Assembly: GCF_047496725.1 (NCBI RefSeq)
Contig: NC_132978.1
Coordinates: 4,579,501-4,643,500, forward strand
From: Anoplolepis gracilipes
Lineage: Eukaryota > Arthropoda > Insecta > Hymenoptera > Formicidae
DNA: 64,000 bases
Direction of reading: 5' to 3'
Shown: positions 1-14,736 of the stretch, piece by piece
How the letters are laid out: every line of letters starts with the position of its first letter
Numbering within the stretch: position 1 is the first letter of the stretch
Program-made: the position numbers and the translations under genes
The notes under the pieces: model-generated
Seen by the model: the letters and a program-made list of their open reading frames with translations, nothing else
What the model was told of the DNA's origin: nothing
Databases searched by the model: none

Positions 1-2073
1 GTTTTCATAAAATTAGATCGAACAAACTGTTATTCGTTCTCAATGCACTTCTGACACGCGAGATCACCGATTGCCGTTCATCCACGTTGAATGCGGACAA
101 TTTGTATGCGTCACAGCGGTTGTTAAACCTTGCCGACATTTACTTCGTGCAATTAGATGAGAAGGCCGTTTCCCCTTTCTCTCTCTCTCTCTCTCTTGAC
201 TTAGGTATTCTTTAACTTGGTGCAAGAAAGATCTTGAACTCTCGATGCACGATAATCGCACGCGATTATTATACACCAAGTTCAGGAGTCTCCTTGCGCA
301 ATTAATCAAGAATACACGCCATTTCTCTGTTCCCACGAAGCAGAATCGTGACCTTTTATCGACCGCGAAAAATAAGAAAAATAGATGACGCACATTCTGT
401 AAGAGTTATAATCCTTGTAGTCTTTATGAGATTATAACATGATTTCCTCCCTCTTCCCTTCTACCCCCATTCCTGATCCCTGTAATCTTTCATATACGGA
501 AAATAAATTTCGTTAAGATTTGTACTCAGCTATTGTACTCAGATTTTCAATTCTTTTTCTTTTTTTTTTTTTTTTTTTTTTTTTTTGATAATTTTATACA
601 TCTATTGATACTCTATTATTTTTTATTTATTATATTTATATACATAAATATTTCATTTTTTTTTTTTTTTTTTGGTGTGAATGTTCTGCGCGTGCTATCG
701 AATCGAGAGAGTTGTCTCACGTTTTGCTTACGTACCGCGTGTCCTCTTGTTAACGCACCGATCTCTTGGCGAGCGATTCTCATTTATATCTCGCTTCGCG
801 TTTGCAACGTGACTCAATCTTCCCTCTCGTAAGAACCTCCGGTGAGATCCCATAAGAGACTCCGCGTTTCATCTTATTCCGCCGGTTGGTTCTGTCCACC
901 CTCGATCACGATTCTGCCTGGTCGATTCTGGATCCTTTTGCTTTCTTTTCTTGCTTCAGCGAGGAGACGTGGCGCAGAACTTCATCGAGTAAAGGTGCGC
1001 ACGTTCCTCGTAAAAAGTTTCTCGAGAAAGCGCTAGATATACCATTATACGTCCGCTGTGAAGGAAATACGTACAGTATAGTTGAATAATGACTCCGTAA
1101 TGTCGGAGGAGAATTTCACTGCAGATTGCACAGTAGCGTTATAATTACGCTGGCATTAATCAGTGTGAAATGAACCTTTTTGCATTAATCGATTTTCACA
1201 TAACTCATCGATCTCCATGGAAGCATCAGGTATCGCGTGATACGTCTTCATATATCACATTCGCTTGCAAGTCAAGATACATGAAGATTATAAACTTATT
1301 ATGAATGACATCTAACATTTGAAGAGATTATTACATATCTGTAGGAAATGATGAGTGGATTTTTTTTGTATTTATTTTACCTCGCAATATTAGTATCAAC
1401 GTGAAATTTTTGTACAATTGACAATTTTTGATCCTAGAAATGGATCACAGCATAATACTTTTAATTCTATCACTGAAAGTGATCGATCGATTCGATATGA
1501 TTTTTTATCACAAAAAACTGAAAGCAAAGTTTTGCATACACTCAATCATCCATATGCCTACGTTGCATGTTGCAAGGGATAAATATATGGTATACATATT
1601 GCAAGAGATAAGTATGTTAGGTTGATTCAAGAGACAATGGATGAGAGAATTGTCGGGGGAAAGAAGTTTAGAGTATACGAAATGTTACCATTTTCTGTAC
1701 ATAGTCCAGCTAGATGCTTATGTCTTCTTTTCCTCGGATACAAGCGTCGTCGGCGATGCAATAAAAATACTATATACGTCCCCGTCGCGGTTCGTTCGTG
1801 TAATTAATGTAATGCGCTCGCCACGGTTCTTTATGTTTAAATCCAAACGTTATCGCGGCAACGGGCGAATGAGCTGAAAGGAACGTACGTAAGGAGACGA
1901 GAATGAGACTGCGAAATAAGAAAAACGAGCGTGGCCGGAAAAGCGCAATTGTGGCAGTTTCGTGGAAATTACAAGCTTAAAGGAGGACGCCCATCCAGAG
2001 TGGATAAATGCCTCTCTTAAAACTTATACGAAATTAGATTTTCAATTTCCTGGTCGACGCGACGATCGTTCGT

Positions 2074-2074
<1 letters not shown>

Positions 2075-2155
<81 letters not shown>

Positions 2156-2166
2156 GTATATATATG
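2075..2166. repeat. Compound (TC)n-(TA)n microsatellite
   Basis: A run of CT dinucleotides passes directly into a TA run with a few TG interruptions. A second TA run lies nearby at 2315-2359. Open frames reading through these runs code only for repeats of Ser-Leu or Ile-Tyr and are not genes. Confidence 0.95.
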
Positions 2167-2310
2167 TCTTTTTTACACTATCCCAAATTGCGAGGAAAAA
2201 CGCTACTGCGACGTGCCTTAAACGGATGCAATCCTTTCGCGGCCTGAATTGCAAGCGGGGAGGAAAAAAGTCGCTGCATCCGTTGCGACCACTCGGCTTT
2301 ATTTACATTC

Positions 2311-2314
<4 letters not shown>

Positions 2315-2359
<45 letters not shown>
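2315..2359. repeat. (AT)n microsatellite
   Basis: An uninterrupted AT dinucleotide run of about 45 bases. Confidence 0.95.
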
Positions 2360-2364
<5 letters not shown>

Positions 2365-5300
2365 GGCTGTTCGGCGCCCCGCGAAACCGAGTCACGGAAA
2401 AGTAACTCACAGATACACTTTACTGCTGGCGATTTTGCAGGCTTACACGATCACCGTGTTACAAAGGATGCGCGATGAATACCCAGCTAGAATAAAGGAT
2501 TTTACTCTCTTATTTTATAATTCGTGCGGTACAATTCGAATTTATTCACGAAAGTATGTCGCACGTCTTGAAAGTTATAGTTAACTATATTTCATAATAT
2601 TAATAAAATTTTATTCTCATACTTTTCTGCATTCATTGATTCCCGCATACTTGAAAAGAGACTTATTGTCAGAGAATAGAGATTCAGAAGACTGAGTTTA
2701 ACAAGAGAAAGAGATACTAGAATATTGAAAAACATTAAAATCATATGAGAATTTAACGATAGTACTTTCTGAGATCGATAAAGATGATTTACAACGAGAT
2801 TAAAAAATGGATAAAACAGTGATAATGTCGCTAATATAATAATGAGCGTTCGAGCAAAAATACAATTTCGCAAAACTGTTTATATGTGTCGAATGACTTT
2901 GTCAATATGTGGATACGTAATCATATCGAATGATGAATAGTCACAGCGTAACGAACTCGAAATTTCTTCCTGAGATTTGAGATTTGCATAATTTACACAG
3001 TCATTAATATAATATTTCTCATTCCCAATTTAGACATTTTCTGATCGGATACAACATATCTAGATAACGTGATTTTTTATTCTAGCGATTTTTAGTTTAA
3101 ATATATTAAAAGGTATATTTTTTATTATTTTCTAATATTTTATATAAAATTTATTATTTATTTTATAATTTTGTATTTATCCTTAACACTGACCAAGAAA
3201 TTATGATGTTACGAATATTTAGACTCTGACTAAAAATAAAAAAAAAAAACCTAATAAATAGAATCTTGAAATTAATATCCATTTTTCCTTCATTTATGAA
3301 TTTTCGTAAAGTGCATATAAGAAACATCGAAATATTAAATATTAGCCATTATAATTATACATTTCTTATTAACAAAAATATCTTTCTGCAATATTCACAG
3401 AGTACACATTTGTTATTAATGTGAATTGAGTGCGAATGTATTTTTTATCAGAAAATAATTGTCAAGCATTCCCAATATGCGGGAACGATTGCTAAAAGGC
3501 TAAATCATCTCCCATGTGGTACGTCAATGCGAAATTTCCACTGGGAGAAATCCGAACAATCCATATTGACGTGAAATTATACCTATCACATTGTCACGAA
3601 CACGAGATGCAATTTTCCAACATACATACTATGAATCGGTATTTTGTAATAACGCCAAGATCGTATCGACTACATTTACCAAATAGTGAAATTCCCGAAA
3701 TATATGCAATACTGCGAGTGCAAATATCTTAAAAACTGCTTACGTAATATCAATAAATTAATTAAACCAGTCGATAAATTAATTAATTCATTCTGTAATA
3801 AAAGAATTGCGAATAAAAAAAATATCTTCTCCCTCGATAATGCTATTAAAGATAATAATGGCAATAAGTTATTTTATTATCTATTATATTTTGATTACGA
3901 TTGTAATCAGTTATATTTATCAAAATATGCCGAGCTTTCTCTTTTGACATTAATATTTACACAGCCACTTTACATTGGATATATATAATAGTGAATCAAT
4001 TATGATGATAAACAAAGCACAAATTCCAAACAAATACTCATTATATATAATGACAAATGCAAGTATATGAATCTGCTTAATGAAAAGCGGAGAATAATAA
4101 GCGACATATCACATAGGACATTTCTGTTTCTTTTGTCACGAATGGATGACACAACAATTATTGGGCATGTCGATTGCAGTTTTTAATGAAATGCAGAAAT
4201 CGTTTAGCTTTCGTTTGTATTAGCTGTTATTGCTTATTAACTATTATCTTCCATCTAAATATTTGACTGAGTGAAGTTAATTTAAAATAACTTGGAAATT
4301 CTTTACTCTATTATTTATGCGGCTACATCGGAACTATATTCCACGAGAGATAAACGTTGAACAGAATTCCAGGGAAATATCTTTCATTCGTAAATATCGT
4401 TGGTGGAAAAGCAATCAAAATGTCTTACTCTTGTTAAACATAAAAGTCTCCGACCTGCTGCAGCAGCAGCTCAACTTTGTCCAAGTCAAATGTTGACCCG
4501 CACCTATATATCCATAACTAGTAACTGTACTTGATCCACTGCTTTCGATCACGTCGTATGAGCTAACAATCGAACTCGCTGCTGAGAAGGCAAAACTCAG
4601 TTTCTGAACTAATTAACTTTTGGAGTAATAATTCCGCGCGTGTGCAACTGCATGTAGAACTACACAGTCCTTGTTTTAGGTAATAAGAAGTTTAATATAC
4701 CATATGCTTTTACTCGATAATTGGAATAATCGATAGCATAGAAAAATATAAACTTGATGGAATTTTATTTAATAACTATCATTCGCAAAAGCATATTAAA
4801 TCCCATTATAAAATAAAATTGTAAATTTACAAGAGATTCGTAAAACACAAATAGCGTAATATATCTGAAATATAAAATTGATATAAAATCAGAGAGCATT
4901 ATAACCAGAGACCGAGATTATATAGTCGTAATATTAATATGTATATCCACTTCGATGCATAGTTGAATCCAGGAAAATTTATACCGACTGCAGTCAGCAT
5001 TTTTATTAGCCATTTCAGTATAGCAAATGGCAGGCACGTATTACGACGTACATACACCAAATCTAAAACATATGTATAGTAAAAGTGGAGAAAGCGTAGT
5101 CGTATACATATATCTAAGGCGTCATTTGTAACAATTATGCGCATACATTACGATTATGTTCCTATATAGATTATTTATTAATATTCCAATGTATATAAAA
5201 TCAGATTATTCCTATCTCGTATTCACGATTTCACTTTTGCAAATATTCAGGTTTAAATTAGCAGCTTTTTGAGAGTAATCTGACAACATGGCGTTAAATC

Positions 5301-7114
5301 AAGCAGTTAATACGACTTTATCGAATTGCGCGGGTCAGTTAACTGTTCTCGACGTCATTGTTGACTTTGACGAAGTGGTCCCACGGCATTCCTGACAAGG
5401 TCGTTTACCGAAGACTCCTCAAATCACGCTTCTGACGCTTAAATTAATGTCACTCTTATCGAAAATGCGCTTGATCTTTCGACCGGCTGCTTTGCATTTT
5501 CTCATCCGCTTTCTTTACCTTTTAACATAATGATTTTATACTTTTATGAAAATCTTCGAGAACGAATAAAAATTTGCAGCAAAACTTTCTACATACGCGG
5601 AGCTCTATACGTTTCTTTTTTTTTTTTTTTTTTTTTTTTTTATCGAAACCCGTTTTGTATGCATATATTCCTATATAGTCGGAGAGAAAAAGATTTAGCC
5701 AACCCGGATTAGCGTTAAGCGACTATGCCGTTGAAACCTCTGCTAGAAAGTTTTAAGGAGCTTGCAGTCTCGTGATGCCGCTTCGTGAATGCGCAAAAAG
5801 GAAGATATTGTTTTAATAAATCTCGTCGTGAAAATTTCGCGCGAGACGGCGAAAATCGCATTATATATCGGCAGATGCGGAGCAAACAAATATGCGGAAA
5901 ACGAAGACTGACGAGACGAGCACGAGCGAAAGGAAGCCTATTTCGCTTGTAGCCAAGGCCACGTCATGAATGCGAAAACCAAGAGGGAGACGTGTAAGTT
6001 ATAGCCGCATTACTTTCGCCACACTAGAGTCCCATAGAGAGGCATCTCTTTCTCCTCTCTCTCTTTCTCTCTCTCTCTCTCACGCATTCGCAGACGACGC
6101 TCTAGTTTTCTTCCTTTAATGCTTATATATTCCCACACCGTGCTCTATTCTCTTGTTTATCGCATTGCACAACGACATTGGAGCTTTCGGCCAATCCTCC
6201 CACGTTTCCATTGCTTTGCACTCAGTGCCGTAACAAATATTTCTCGCAAGAGAGCAGCGTTGTGAAAATTCTTGCAAAATAATTCTGTCGCTCTCGGTTA
6301 TCGATCAAGTACATTGTAATTGTATATATAAAAATCCGTTTAAAAGATAATAATTTTACATTCAGGAAGAGAGAAGCATGTATTAATAATTTTAATGATA
6401 ATAAATGCAAAAAATCTTAAAAATATTTAACAATACGACAATATGTCGACGCAAAATTCATATCGAAGAAGCTCTAATCGATATGCCTTTGTACCTTTCC
6501 TTTTTGTTATTCCGCTGTCCCACAAATTTAAATCTCGCGAAAGATCTCCTGATTATTCCAGCAATATTACCGGAAAAAAAATGTTAATGGAGTAGTTTCA
6601 CGTCGCCGTTTCCCTCGTAAGGGCATCTCCGGGCTACGGGACTGTTCGTCGCGGTGCCGCGACGCGAAAATAGAAGCTCCGGGTATGTATTTTCTGGCGG
6701 GATAAAGAATAATAAAGCGAAGTCTCGGGTAGTTTCTGCGGTGCGGTGATCTCGAACTGTCGCGAAAGGGATCTTCCGGCAGAATTCCATTCGGCATGTC
6801 GGATGGAAATTGTGTATATAGTCTCAGAGATCGGGGATCCTGGAAAATTACAGTCAACTGCATTAGCATATAATCACCGGCATGCAACAGCCCGATTATG
6901 CTAGAATTACATCGTTAGGTTCGCGCGACATTAAGTGTTCATCCGTTATACGCTCTCGATCATTAGTTAAGCCGTTTATTGTTGCACGTCAAATGTATAC
7001 AGATGGGGAATGATGAATCCATTAACTCTCATACGCATATCTACTTCAGCTGTAATTAGTAAACAATGACAGTGTAAAATATATTCGACACCTTGAGCGA
7101 GAATTAACACAAAA

Positions 7115-7262
7115 GTTAAGTCCGGGTCTACAATAACTGTAGTAAGCCTTAAGTCGTAAGAAATGAACCAATCATATTCATTATTCTTCTCTAAAGTCAA
7201 TTGTAATTGGCTAATTTCTTACGACTTGAGGCTTACTACATCTATTGTAGACCGGGCCTAAC
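7115..7262. mobile_element. Foldback MITE with terminal inverted repeats of about 60 bp
   Basis: The left end (GTTAAGTCCGGGTCTACAAT) and the right end are reverse complements for about 60 bp with a few mismatches, leaving only a short centre. The element is about 148 bp and non-coding. It is flanked by ACAAAA at 7109-7114 and again at 7263-7268. This is a candidate target-site duplication that could extend to 9 bp depending on where the terminus is set. The superfamily cannot be assigned with certainty; the 6-9 bp duplication would fit a hAT-like origin. Confidence 0.8.
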
Positions 7263-7880
7263 ACAAAATAAGGAAGCTTAAGAGACGCTTGAATGTATAA
7301 ATACGTGTACGAATGTACGATGATGTATGTGGTTACAACTTGAGTGTACGCGCGAATGGAAGGCAGGCGGAAGCCTTTAAGTTGGCGCCTGGGAGTTTGC
7401 CGAGAGGGTTCGATAATTTGCATAACATCGTGAGAGTATATAGAGGATAATCTCTGATAACTTCGCCCGTTCTACTTATCGCTAAGTAATAATATGATAA
7501 AATAGTTACGTATCAACCTCGTTGCGTATTAACATCGACGACAGAATAATTTCCTCTAATATTCGCGGCTGGGTTATTCGCATTCTTTGTCAAGCGCACC
7601 TATAGAGCGTCGTATAAAAAACTGAAAAAAACAACATATAAAAGAGAGAGATGCATTGTTCCGAAACGCCATTATCGCGAAATATTATTCTAGCGAAATA
7701 TTCCATCGAAAAATATCCATGCGTAAATATGCGAAGTTTTCAGATATGAAAGTCGAATACTATTTTGCGGAGAGGTATGATTCTAAATCCACATATCATA
7801 GCGAAATAATAGCTTTCGATTTAGTAACCAACTCAACCAAAGAAATACGGCCAAAGTTTTTTGTAATATATACATATAAT

Positions 7881-7883
<3 letters not shown>

Positions 7884-7929
<46 letters not shown>
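7884..7929. repeat. (AT)n microsatellite
   Basis: AT dinucleotide run of about 45 bases. Confidence 0.95.
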
Positions 7930-7934
<5 letters not shown>

Positions 7935-10004
7935 CTCCGGATTGTTTGTTTTCTCCGAGATACTCGTATAAAAGGTACTTACACGATGTACTGTCAAAGT
8001 TAATCGACTACCACTTTCCTCGCGCGAACAAGAGAATACCTAATTCAATTTAATGGCCGCCGGATGGAGCACTTACCGCTCGTGCAAGTTCCTGGATATA
8101 CAGGAAGCTCGCGAAAATCGATATTCGTGTGTGTTACTCGCGTGGACAGGGCCGTTCAGATTCTGGTACACGTGTCGCGATGCGGACGAGCCGTTCGCGA
8201 ACTGAGAGAAAAGTTTGCTCCCGTGTTCGCGGAGACTAACTTTCGATCGTGCACTGAAACTGCAAGAAGTTGCGAAATCTCTGCAGTCGCGCGGTTCATG
8301 AGCTGTACGAGTGAGCCGCGAGTTCGAATGTGCAAAAGTGGTTTATTTTCATCCGATGGGATCAATGTCGACAATTATAAACATACGAGTCAGTTAGAAA
8401 ATTTCACAACTAAACCAAGCTGCGCGATAGCGCGCGTTAAACTTTTCATCTTCGTGACAAGAGACGCGGCTTGTTGACTTTCTCTCCGGAGGTTAATAAA
8501 ACAGCATTTTTTAATTGAACGTCCTTCTATCTCTCTCTCCCTCTCTCGTCCCAAAGGGAGTGCAAACGCTCTTCGTGCACCCTTGGCAGTTTGGAGAGCC
8601 TCTAAAAACGTTACCGCGCGAAAATGGCATCGTAAATCGCGCGGCCGCGCGAAAAGTCGGCGGCCGTGCTCTCGGTCCGGCCATAATTCCCGTTCGGCCG
8701 GCAATTTATAATCCATCGGGGGAATCGCCGTACGTGGCGGTAGAATATGGTGCCAGACGCGGAGATAGGCGACACACGCCGCTAGTTTCCGCTCTTCTTT
8801 TATCTGCCGCGGATATCCGTGAATAACAATGGACCGGTCGGCGCACTCTCTCGACCCCGGCCGGTTATTTTGCTACTCTCGCGGACGATACTTTACAACG
8901 ACGGGCGGGAGATAAATGCGTGTCGCGAGGCTGGTTTGGCCCTGCCGAGCGGGTGAATGATGGAAAGCCGCGCTTTCCGATTTTCGAGACGTTGCCTCCG
9001 CGTGACTTGACGCTCGATAGCACGACGCTGTACAAATGTCAATTCCTCTTCGGCGCGCAGAGTTTTTATCTGTCGACTCCGCCGCGTTGACGGACGAATT
9101 ATTTTGCATTCGGATATCGTCCATCAGCGATTGATATTTCGAATAAAACATTTCTCACGTTATTCCTATCTTTTCTTCTCTCTTTTTCATTTTGGAGTTT
9201 ATAAGTTTATTACGCGCTATTTTTAAATATGATTAAAAAACACAAATTTTCTACAAGTTTAATTTAGAAAAGAAAAACAAGTATTATATACTTGCGAAAT
9301 AATTCTATGTATTTTCCTTACAATTTATGTGGAATATATTGGAATTCTTTATGGTAAAAAATTTAATGCCATGAGCGAAACAGGTTTAAGAGTGATCTTC
9401 TAATTGAAAGTATTATTGATGGGTCATCGATATCTCGGTTCGTGATTCAGTTGTCCGGTATAGTAGGCCGGTACGCCTCGCCGTGAGAACTTGTGCGTAA
9501 TTACAAAGAAACAGAGACAGCGAGAGAGTGAAGGAAGGAAGCGCAAAAGGGGGAGATGGATGGTGCGAAACTCCAAGGTTTCTAATGCACCGATCGCCGC
9601 CTGGAGACCGACCTTAATCCATCGATTTGTCCGCTCGCTAAACCGCCGATGCATCTATCTGCTTTCCTCGTGTCCCGAAGGAGAAAATGCGGCGTCAATT
9701 TCCCCAGCTTGAGCAAGAGAAAGGATGCGCTCTTGCCGAAGAAAGGGAGCATCTGCGTATCTTGCTGAATGGATGTTCTCAGCATTCACCAGTTTGATTT
9801 TTTTTTTTCATCTAACTGGTTTTAATGCAATCATTTCATTTTACCCGCGGGCCAAATGTCGATATATGCCTAGCCGGAAGCGAAAGAGTAAATGAGAAAT
9901 GTAACGACCGACGCGACGTATAATTTACCGCAGGTGTAACCTTAATAACTACTCGAGATTGCTCGGTTACCGCAAGATAGCTCTTCCAAGTGCGATCGCA
10001 AGAT

Positions 10005-10011
<7 letters not shown>

Positions 10012-10049
<38 letters not shown>
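10012..10049. repeat. Poly-T tract of about 38 bases
   Basis: Long uninterrupted thymidine run. On the minus strand it yields poly-Lys open frames that are not genes. Confidence 0.95.
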
Positions 10050-10050
<1 letters not shown>

Positions 10051-13000
10051 ACCAATTGTAAGAACGTACACCAGAAACGCATTTTGGCGAGATAAATTAT
10101 TCTTACACGGCGACGAGGACTTGGAATAAAAAACTGCATTTATCATTATTATTTTAAATATCAATTGTATCTTATTTATAATTTATTTCAAGATGAATTG
10201 CTTCCTGCTTATGCATTTTTACTTTTTTAAAAATTCTGCATATAACGCCAAATTAATTGAGTTTTGTGATCCCAAAATTAATTCAGTTTTCAATGATAAC
10301 GATTTATTTATTTCTGTAATCACGTTATATGCCATTCAATCTCCAATCTTGCTGATTTATAAAAATATTCAGTTTATTTTTCTTGTGCAATCGAGTGTAG
10401 TGTTGTATTAAACGTTAATTAAACTTGAATAGCATTCATTCGTATGCGAAGATTACCCTTAATTGAGATAATCTCTTTACTCTGCGCTTAATTCAAAGAC
10501 TTGAAACACCAAAAAGTGCGATTATTCGCGAGGCATGCAACACATTCTCTCTCGTATAATGCACGGTACATTCCGCCGGTTGAGAAGTTGGATCATGTTG
10601 ATCCTTCGAAGATCGTCCGCCGGAACTCCCGTTACCTTAAGTAGGTAGCTTCACGACGACCAGATACGAGGGAAGTTTCGAGTTCGTTGGTGAAACTGTG
10701 GTAGTGGCTGGACCAGAAAGGAGTAGCTACTCCGTTCCTCGTTCTATCTCACACCCACCAGCTGCACACTCGGCTTTCTCTTCTTCTCACGGAACCTTCC
10801 CGAAGAGAACCTTGCTGGGGAGAACGTGAATAATGATACCGGTGCGTTCGAATGGACAGGTTTAGGGACGGCTCGCGTCGCTTTACCAGCCAATTCGGCG
10901 AACCCAGAACCGCTGCGATGCTTCACCGCAGCTTCATCAAGCGATTTCTCGAATTTGTCTCGTTCAATTCTGTCGTTAATTAATCATTTCTGCTTACGCG
11001 GAATGTCTGATTTGATAATATTTGATAATATCCTTTTTGCGAAACGGCTTGATCGCGTTTGTGTTTACGAGCTGACCGTATCAGCCGCGGAGCTGTAAGA
11101 AAAATCGATGTTTAATGAATTCTTGATATAAGCTGAGTGAATTGGATTTTTACGATCACGTTATCGTAGCCGGAAACGACAGTACTTACTTACGCGAGGG
11201 TTCTTAAATCGCGCATATATATTACCCAATAAATGAGATCGCAGTTTAACTCATCTTATATGATTATTAATTAATTTTTATAATTATCTTCATTCTTTAA
11301 ACAAAAAATAAATATATGTATATATTGATAATATTTGAGTATTAAAGAAAAAAACAGATATTTGATTGATGCAGTTAAATAATATTGTCCTGTAAATTTA
11401 TACAGAATTTAAAGTTCTAAAATTATCGTCGTATTTGTGCTTCGATATCGCAGATAGATTTAACGTGCGGTACTAAACTTATCGTGACGGTATATCCGCA
11501 TATATGCATACATCTGCGTTCGACGAGGTTTTATATAGTGTCTCTAAATTTTCCTCGATAAAATCGGTGCAATTTATAACACTTTACCAATCCCGAAGTG
11601 CACGCTCTAATACTGCATTAGAGTAACTATGCGTGTAAGAAAGATGTGCGTATAATAAACATTTCCCAAAAACCGTAAATAATGATCGCAAATTAGAGAA
11701 GCGATAAATTTTAACGTGCTCTTGTGTAAAATAAAACAAACACTAAATTAATAAAATATTTATATGTTATATAAAATGCTTTAAAAAAAAAAAAAAAAAA
11801 AAAAAACATTTAAATTTTCGAACAAAAGCCAACTTTGAATTGCAATAAAGTACTTTTTGTGTCAACAGGCTTTTTTTATTTTTCGACGCAACATTATCGT
11901 ATATCGTAAAAAATTGCAAACCGAGTCACAGGTAGTTTGATTATTTAAAAAGCAATTACAAATACAGTCTGTTGCTAAATACGATTACCATGCATGCGTA
12001 GCAAGCGTGACTCGTCGGACCAACGTAATTGGTTAAATGCGCGATTAACAGGGTGAATGTATAAAGAGCGAGCTACATAACACTATTATACGCCTACTAC
12101 GCAATCATGATTCGCCATACTCATTTGTGAAGTTAATTGGCAGTGACTATTCACATTTTTTATGGCCCCACAGCTGGTCTTTTAAATTACGCCGTTATTT
12201 ACTTTAGCGGGGTGTATGTCCAATCCTTCGTAATTACAAGCGAAATCGATTATTGTGGATTCTGACCGACGGTGAGTTCACGTATTTATACAGTGTGATT
12301 AAATATTCAATTACCAATGATTACGCTTATACTTGTTTTTGCGCGATACGCATGCAATTCAAAGTCTTAAACGTAATCTGATACATGAATTTAAACGACT
12401 GGTGGGGCAGTGTAAATTAATCCTTTTCGCTCGTGTTATTCTGATTGCGTTAACGACACTATTGTGAATTGACACGTATCGGACATTATCATGCTCAATT
12501 AAGTGATACAGATATGCCCATCGCCGAATCCTGATTAAGCACCAAATTTCAATATTATCATTTTATTTTGTATTATCAATTTACCTTTATATGATGAGCT
12601 TAATATGTTTAAAGTTGTGATATTGTTTAGAGCAAATTTACTTTACTCGGTTTCCATACACGATAGCTTTTTTTTTACTTTGATCATTATTATATTCTCC
12701 GTTTTCAGTCTTAAGTCTTTATATATGGTTTGCAAAAGATATAAATACATACGCTATACATTTTACAAACTTTTCTAAAGTAAAACAAATATATTTTGAC
12801 TTTAAAAAAAAATTTATATACATAAAAGCTTCCGCTTGCAACATTTTTTTTTTATTTGTATTACCTTCATGTATATCGTGTTGACGTATGGAGTTTTGTC
12901 AACTCATAAAACTTCAATAAAATACATATATCTAAACAAAAAATATCCTATTTTACAATATCCGAAGCCAATCAAAAACAGAGAAAGAGAGAGGGGGGAA

Positions 13001-14736
13001 ACAAAATATTTATTTTAAATATAAGTGCGTTTTGTTTTAAAAGCGAAATGACCATTGTTCCAATATTCATGCGAACGTAAGAGAAAATCGATACTAACAC
13101 TTGCGTGACCAGACCGCCAATGGATTCGATAGACCTGCAACTTCGTTAAAATAATATTTGCGTATCGGTGCAATCCGTTCGAGCGTGTCGTACAATGCGA
13201 GAAAGGTTTCCTGTGACAATGAACGACAGCGAGCAGCTCGTTAGCTACGAGTATTTCGCACCCATGGGAGTTACGCTGGGCGTTTCGAGCCTGTCACCCG
13301 CAAATGGAAAAGCAATCAGCGATGTCTTCAATATATCAAGGGAATCGAAGACCTATGGGGTACAGAAACAGAGGGGGCCAGTATTTTACACTTTTGCCAT
13401 GCACCATTGTCACAGCGATGTGAACTGGAAACGTTGACAGTGTTAATAAAGTTTTTATCACATTTTTGCGCATCAATTTTGATTAGACTAATTTAAAAAT
13501 ATCTCGACAATAATGCTAATAAAAAATAATAATTTTGAATTTCCTAGTTAGAGAGAGAGTGTGTGTGTTTTGATTTTTTATAAATTGAGAAATATACATT
13601 TTTTAAAATTTTTATTTTATGTATAGAAAAAAGTGGAGAAAACTAAATAAATACTTTAAAGTTTATTTGCTTGCTATTGGAAAGAAAATTGAATATTTCT
13701 TATTACATTAAGAAAAATTTAGTAATACTGAAATAATATAAAAATATTATTTCTTTAAAAATTCGTAAAATAAATATAAAATTTATATTATATGAATAAA
13801 TAAAGTTATTTAAATATAATTTTTGCTTATAAAACTCAATTTTCCAACATCCACCATACAATTCTCGTGAAACGACTTTTGACATTCTTCACATCATTAA
13901 ATTCATTTTTATCCATCATTATATATAATGTAATGAAAAAGTTCCTACAATAAATATCGACATTTTTAAGATCCTAATTTTCACATTGCTAAATTATAAG
14001 ATTTCCTACTAGTGTGTTAAATGTGCACCCCTAAATTACTTCAACTCTTAGAAACTGATCGCGTAAAGTGCATCCAGAAAAAGGAGTACGGGAGAGATCG
14101 TTCTTGCGAATTCTTTATAAAATGTTTGCCATTTTATATCTCGCGTAAGACATATGTAATCCATTAGGAGCGGGGGCGTTCAAACTGCAACCAACAACAA
14201 TATATCGTCTAAAACTTTGTTCGGCCGATATCCTCTTCCTCTTCCACCTCCTCGTTTTTCGCGACACAAACAGTTCTGTAAACCAGAACGCGGTACCCTG
14301 ATTTTATAGAAAGCAATTCCACTCTGCGCGGGGGTGACGCGCGTTTGTAACGCACGAGCACGGGAATGCTTTTTGCATTTCCCGAAATTAACGCTCTGCA
14401 CGTGCGAACAAAACATGATCCAGGGAGGAAGAGGGGTGGAAGCGAGGGGGGGGGGGGGACGCGCAATGTCCAAGAGCGACATGATTTTTGGAGCTCACGT
14501 GATTTGTGCGCGTTTGCGAAGCCGGCCGATTGCGCTTTGCAATGCGGCGCAAAATCACACGCGATTAACACGTCATCCCATTAAGCTTCTATATTTACAT
14601 ATAAAAAAAATGTGCCTGTAAATGTAAGCGCGCCGTATTTACGGTGCAACCAGCGGAGGATTTAGCGAAGTTTATAGCGGGGATGTGATGAGACAGGGAA
14701 ATAAAAAAAATCTCTCCCTGGGAAAATGGGATGCCT

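Larger units (their letters stand above)
1..7114. other. Gene-free region with microsatellites and homopolymer runs
   Basis: I recognise no exon, RNA gene or transposon coding sequence here. Open frames in this stretch are short, show no family motifs, and many run through simple repeats. Visible repeats are a CT run at 179-196, poly-T at about 550-586 and 655-674, a CT/TA compound at 2075-2166, TA at 2315-2359, poly-T at about 5617-5641 and CT at about 6055-6082. The region could be intergenic or part of a long first intron of the glycosyltransferase gene further right; the sequence does not decide this. Confidence 0.6.
7263..14736. other. Gene-free region, partly GC-rich and CpG-containing
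   Basis: There is no recognisable exon. Between about 8.0 and 9.15 kb, and again at about 10.55-11.1 kb, the sequence is clearly richer in GC and CpG than its surroundings. These patches contain open frames on both strands with no family motifs, so they look compositional or regulatory rather than coding. Also visible are TA repeats at about 7884-7929, poly-T at 10012-10049 and poly-A at about 11783-11807. A promoter or an untranslated first exon of the downstream glycosyltransferase could lie here but cannot be demonstrated. Confidence 0.5.

Noticed and set aside
1962..2405. Open frame of 147 residues on the plus strand
   Set aside because: It runs through CT and TA microsatellites and codes for Ser-Leu and Ile-Tyr repeats only.
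8064..8477. Open frame of 137 residues in the GC-rich patch
   Set aside because: No motif, open frames on the other strand too, no splice links; more likely a result of the higher GC content.
13168..13437. Open frame of 89 residues, moderately GC-rich
   Set aside because: No recognised motif or splice context; not enough to call a gene.
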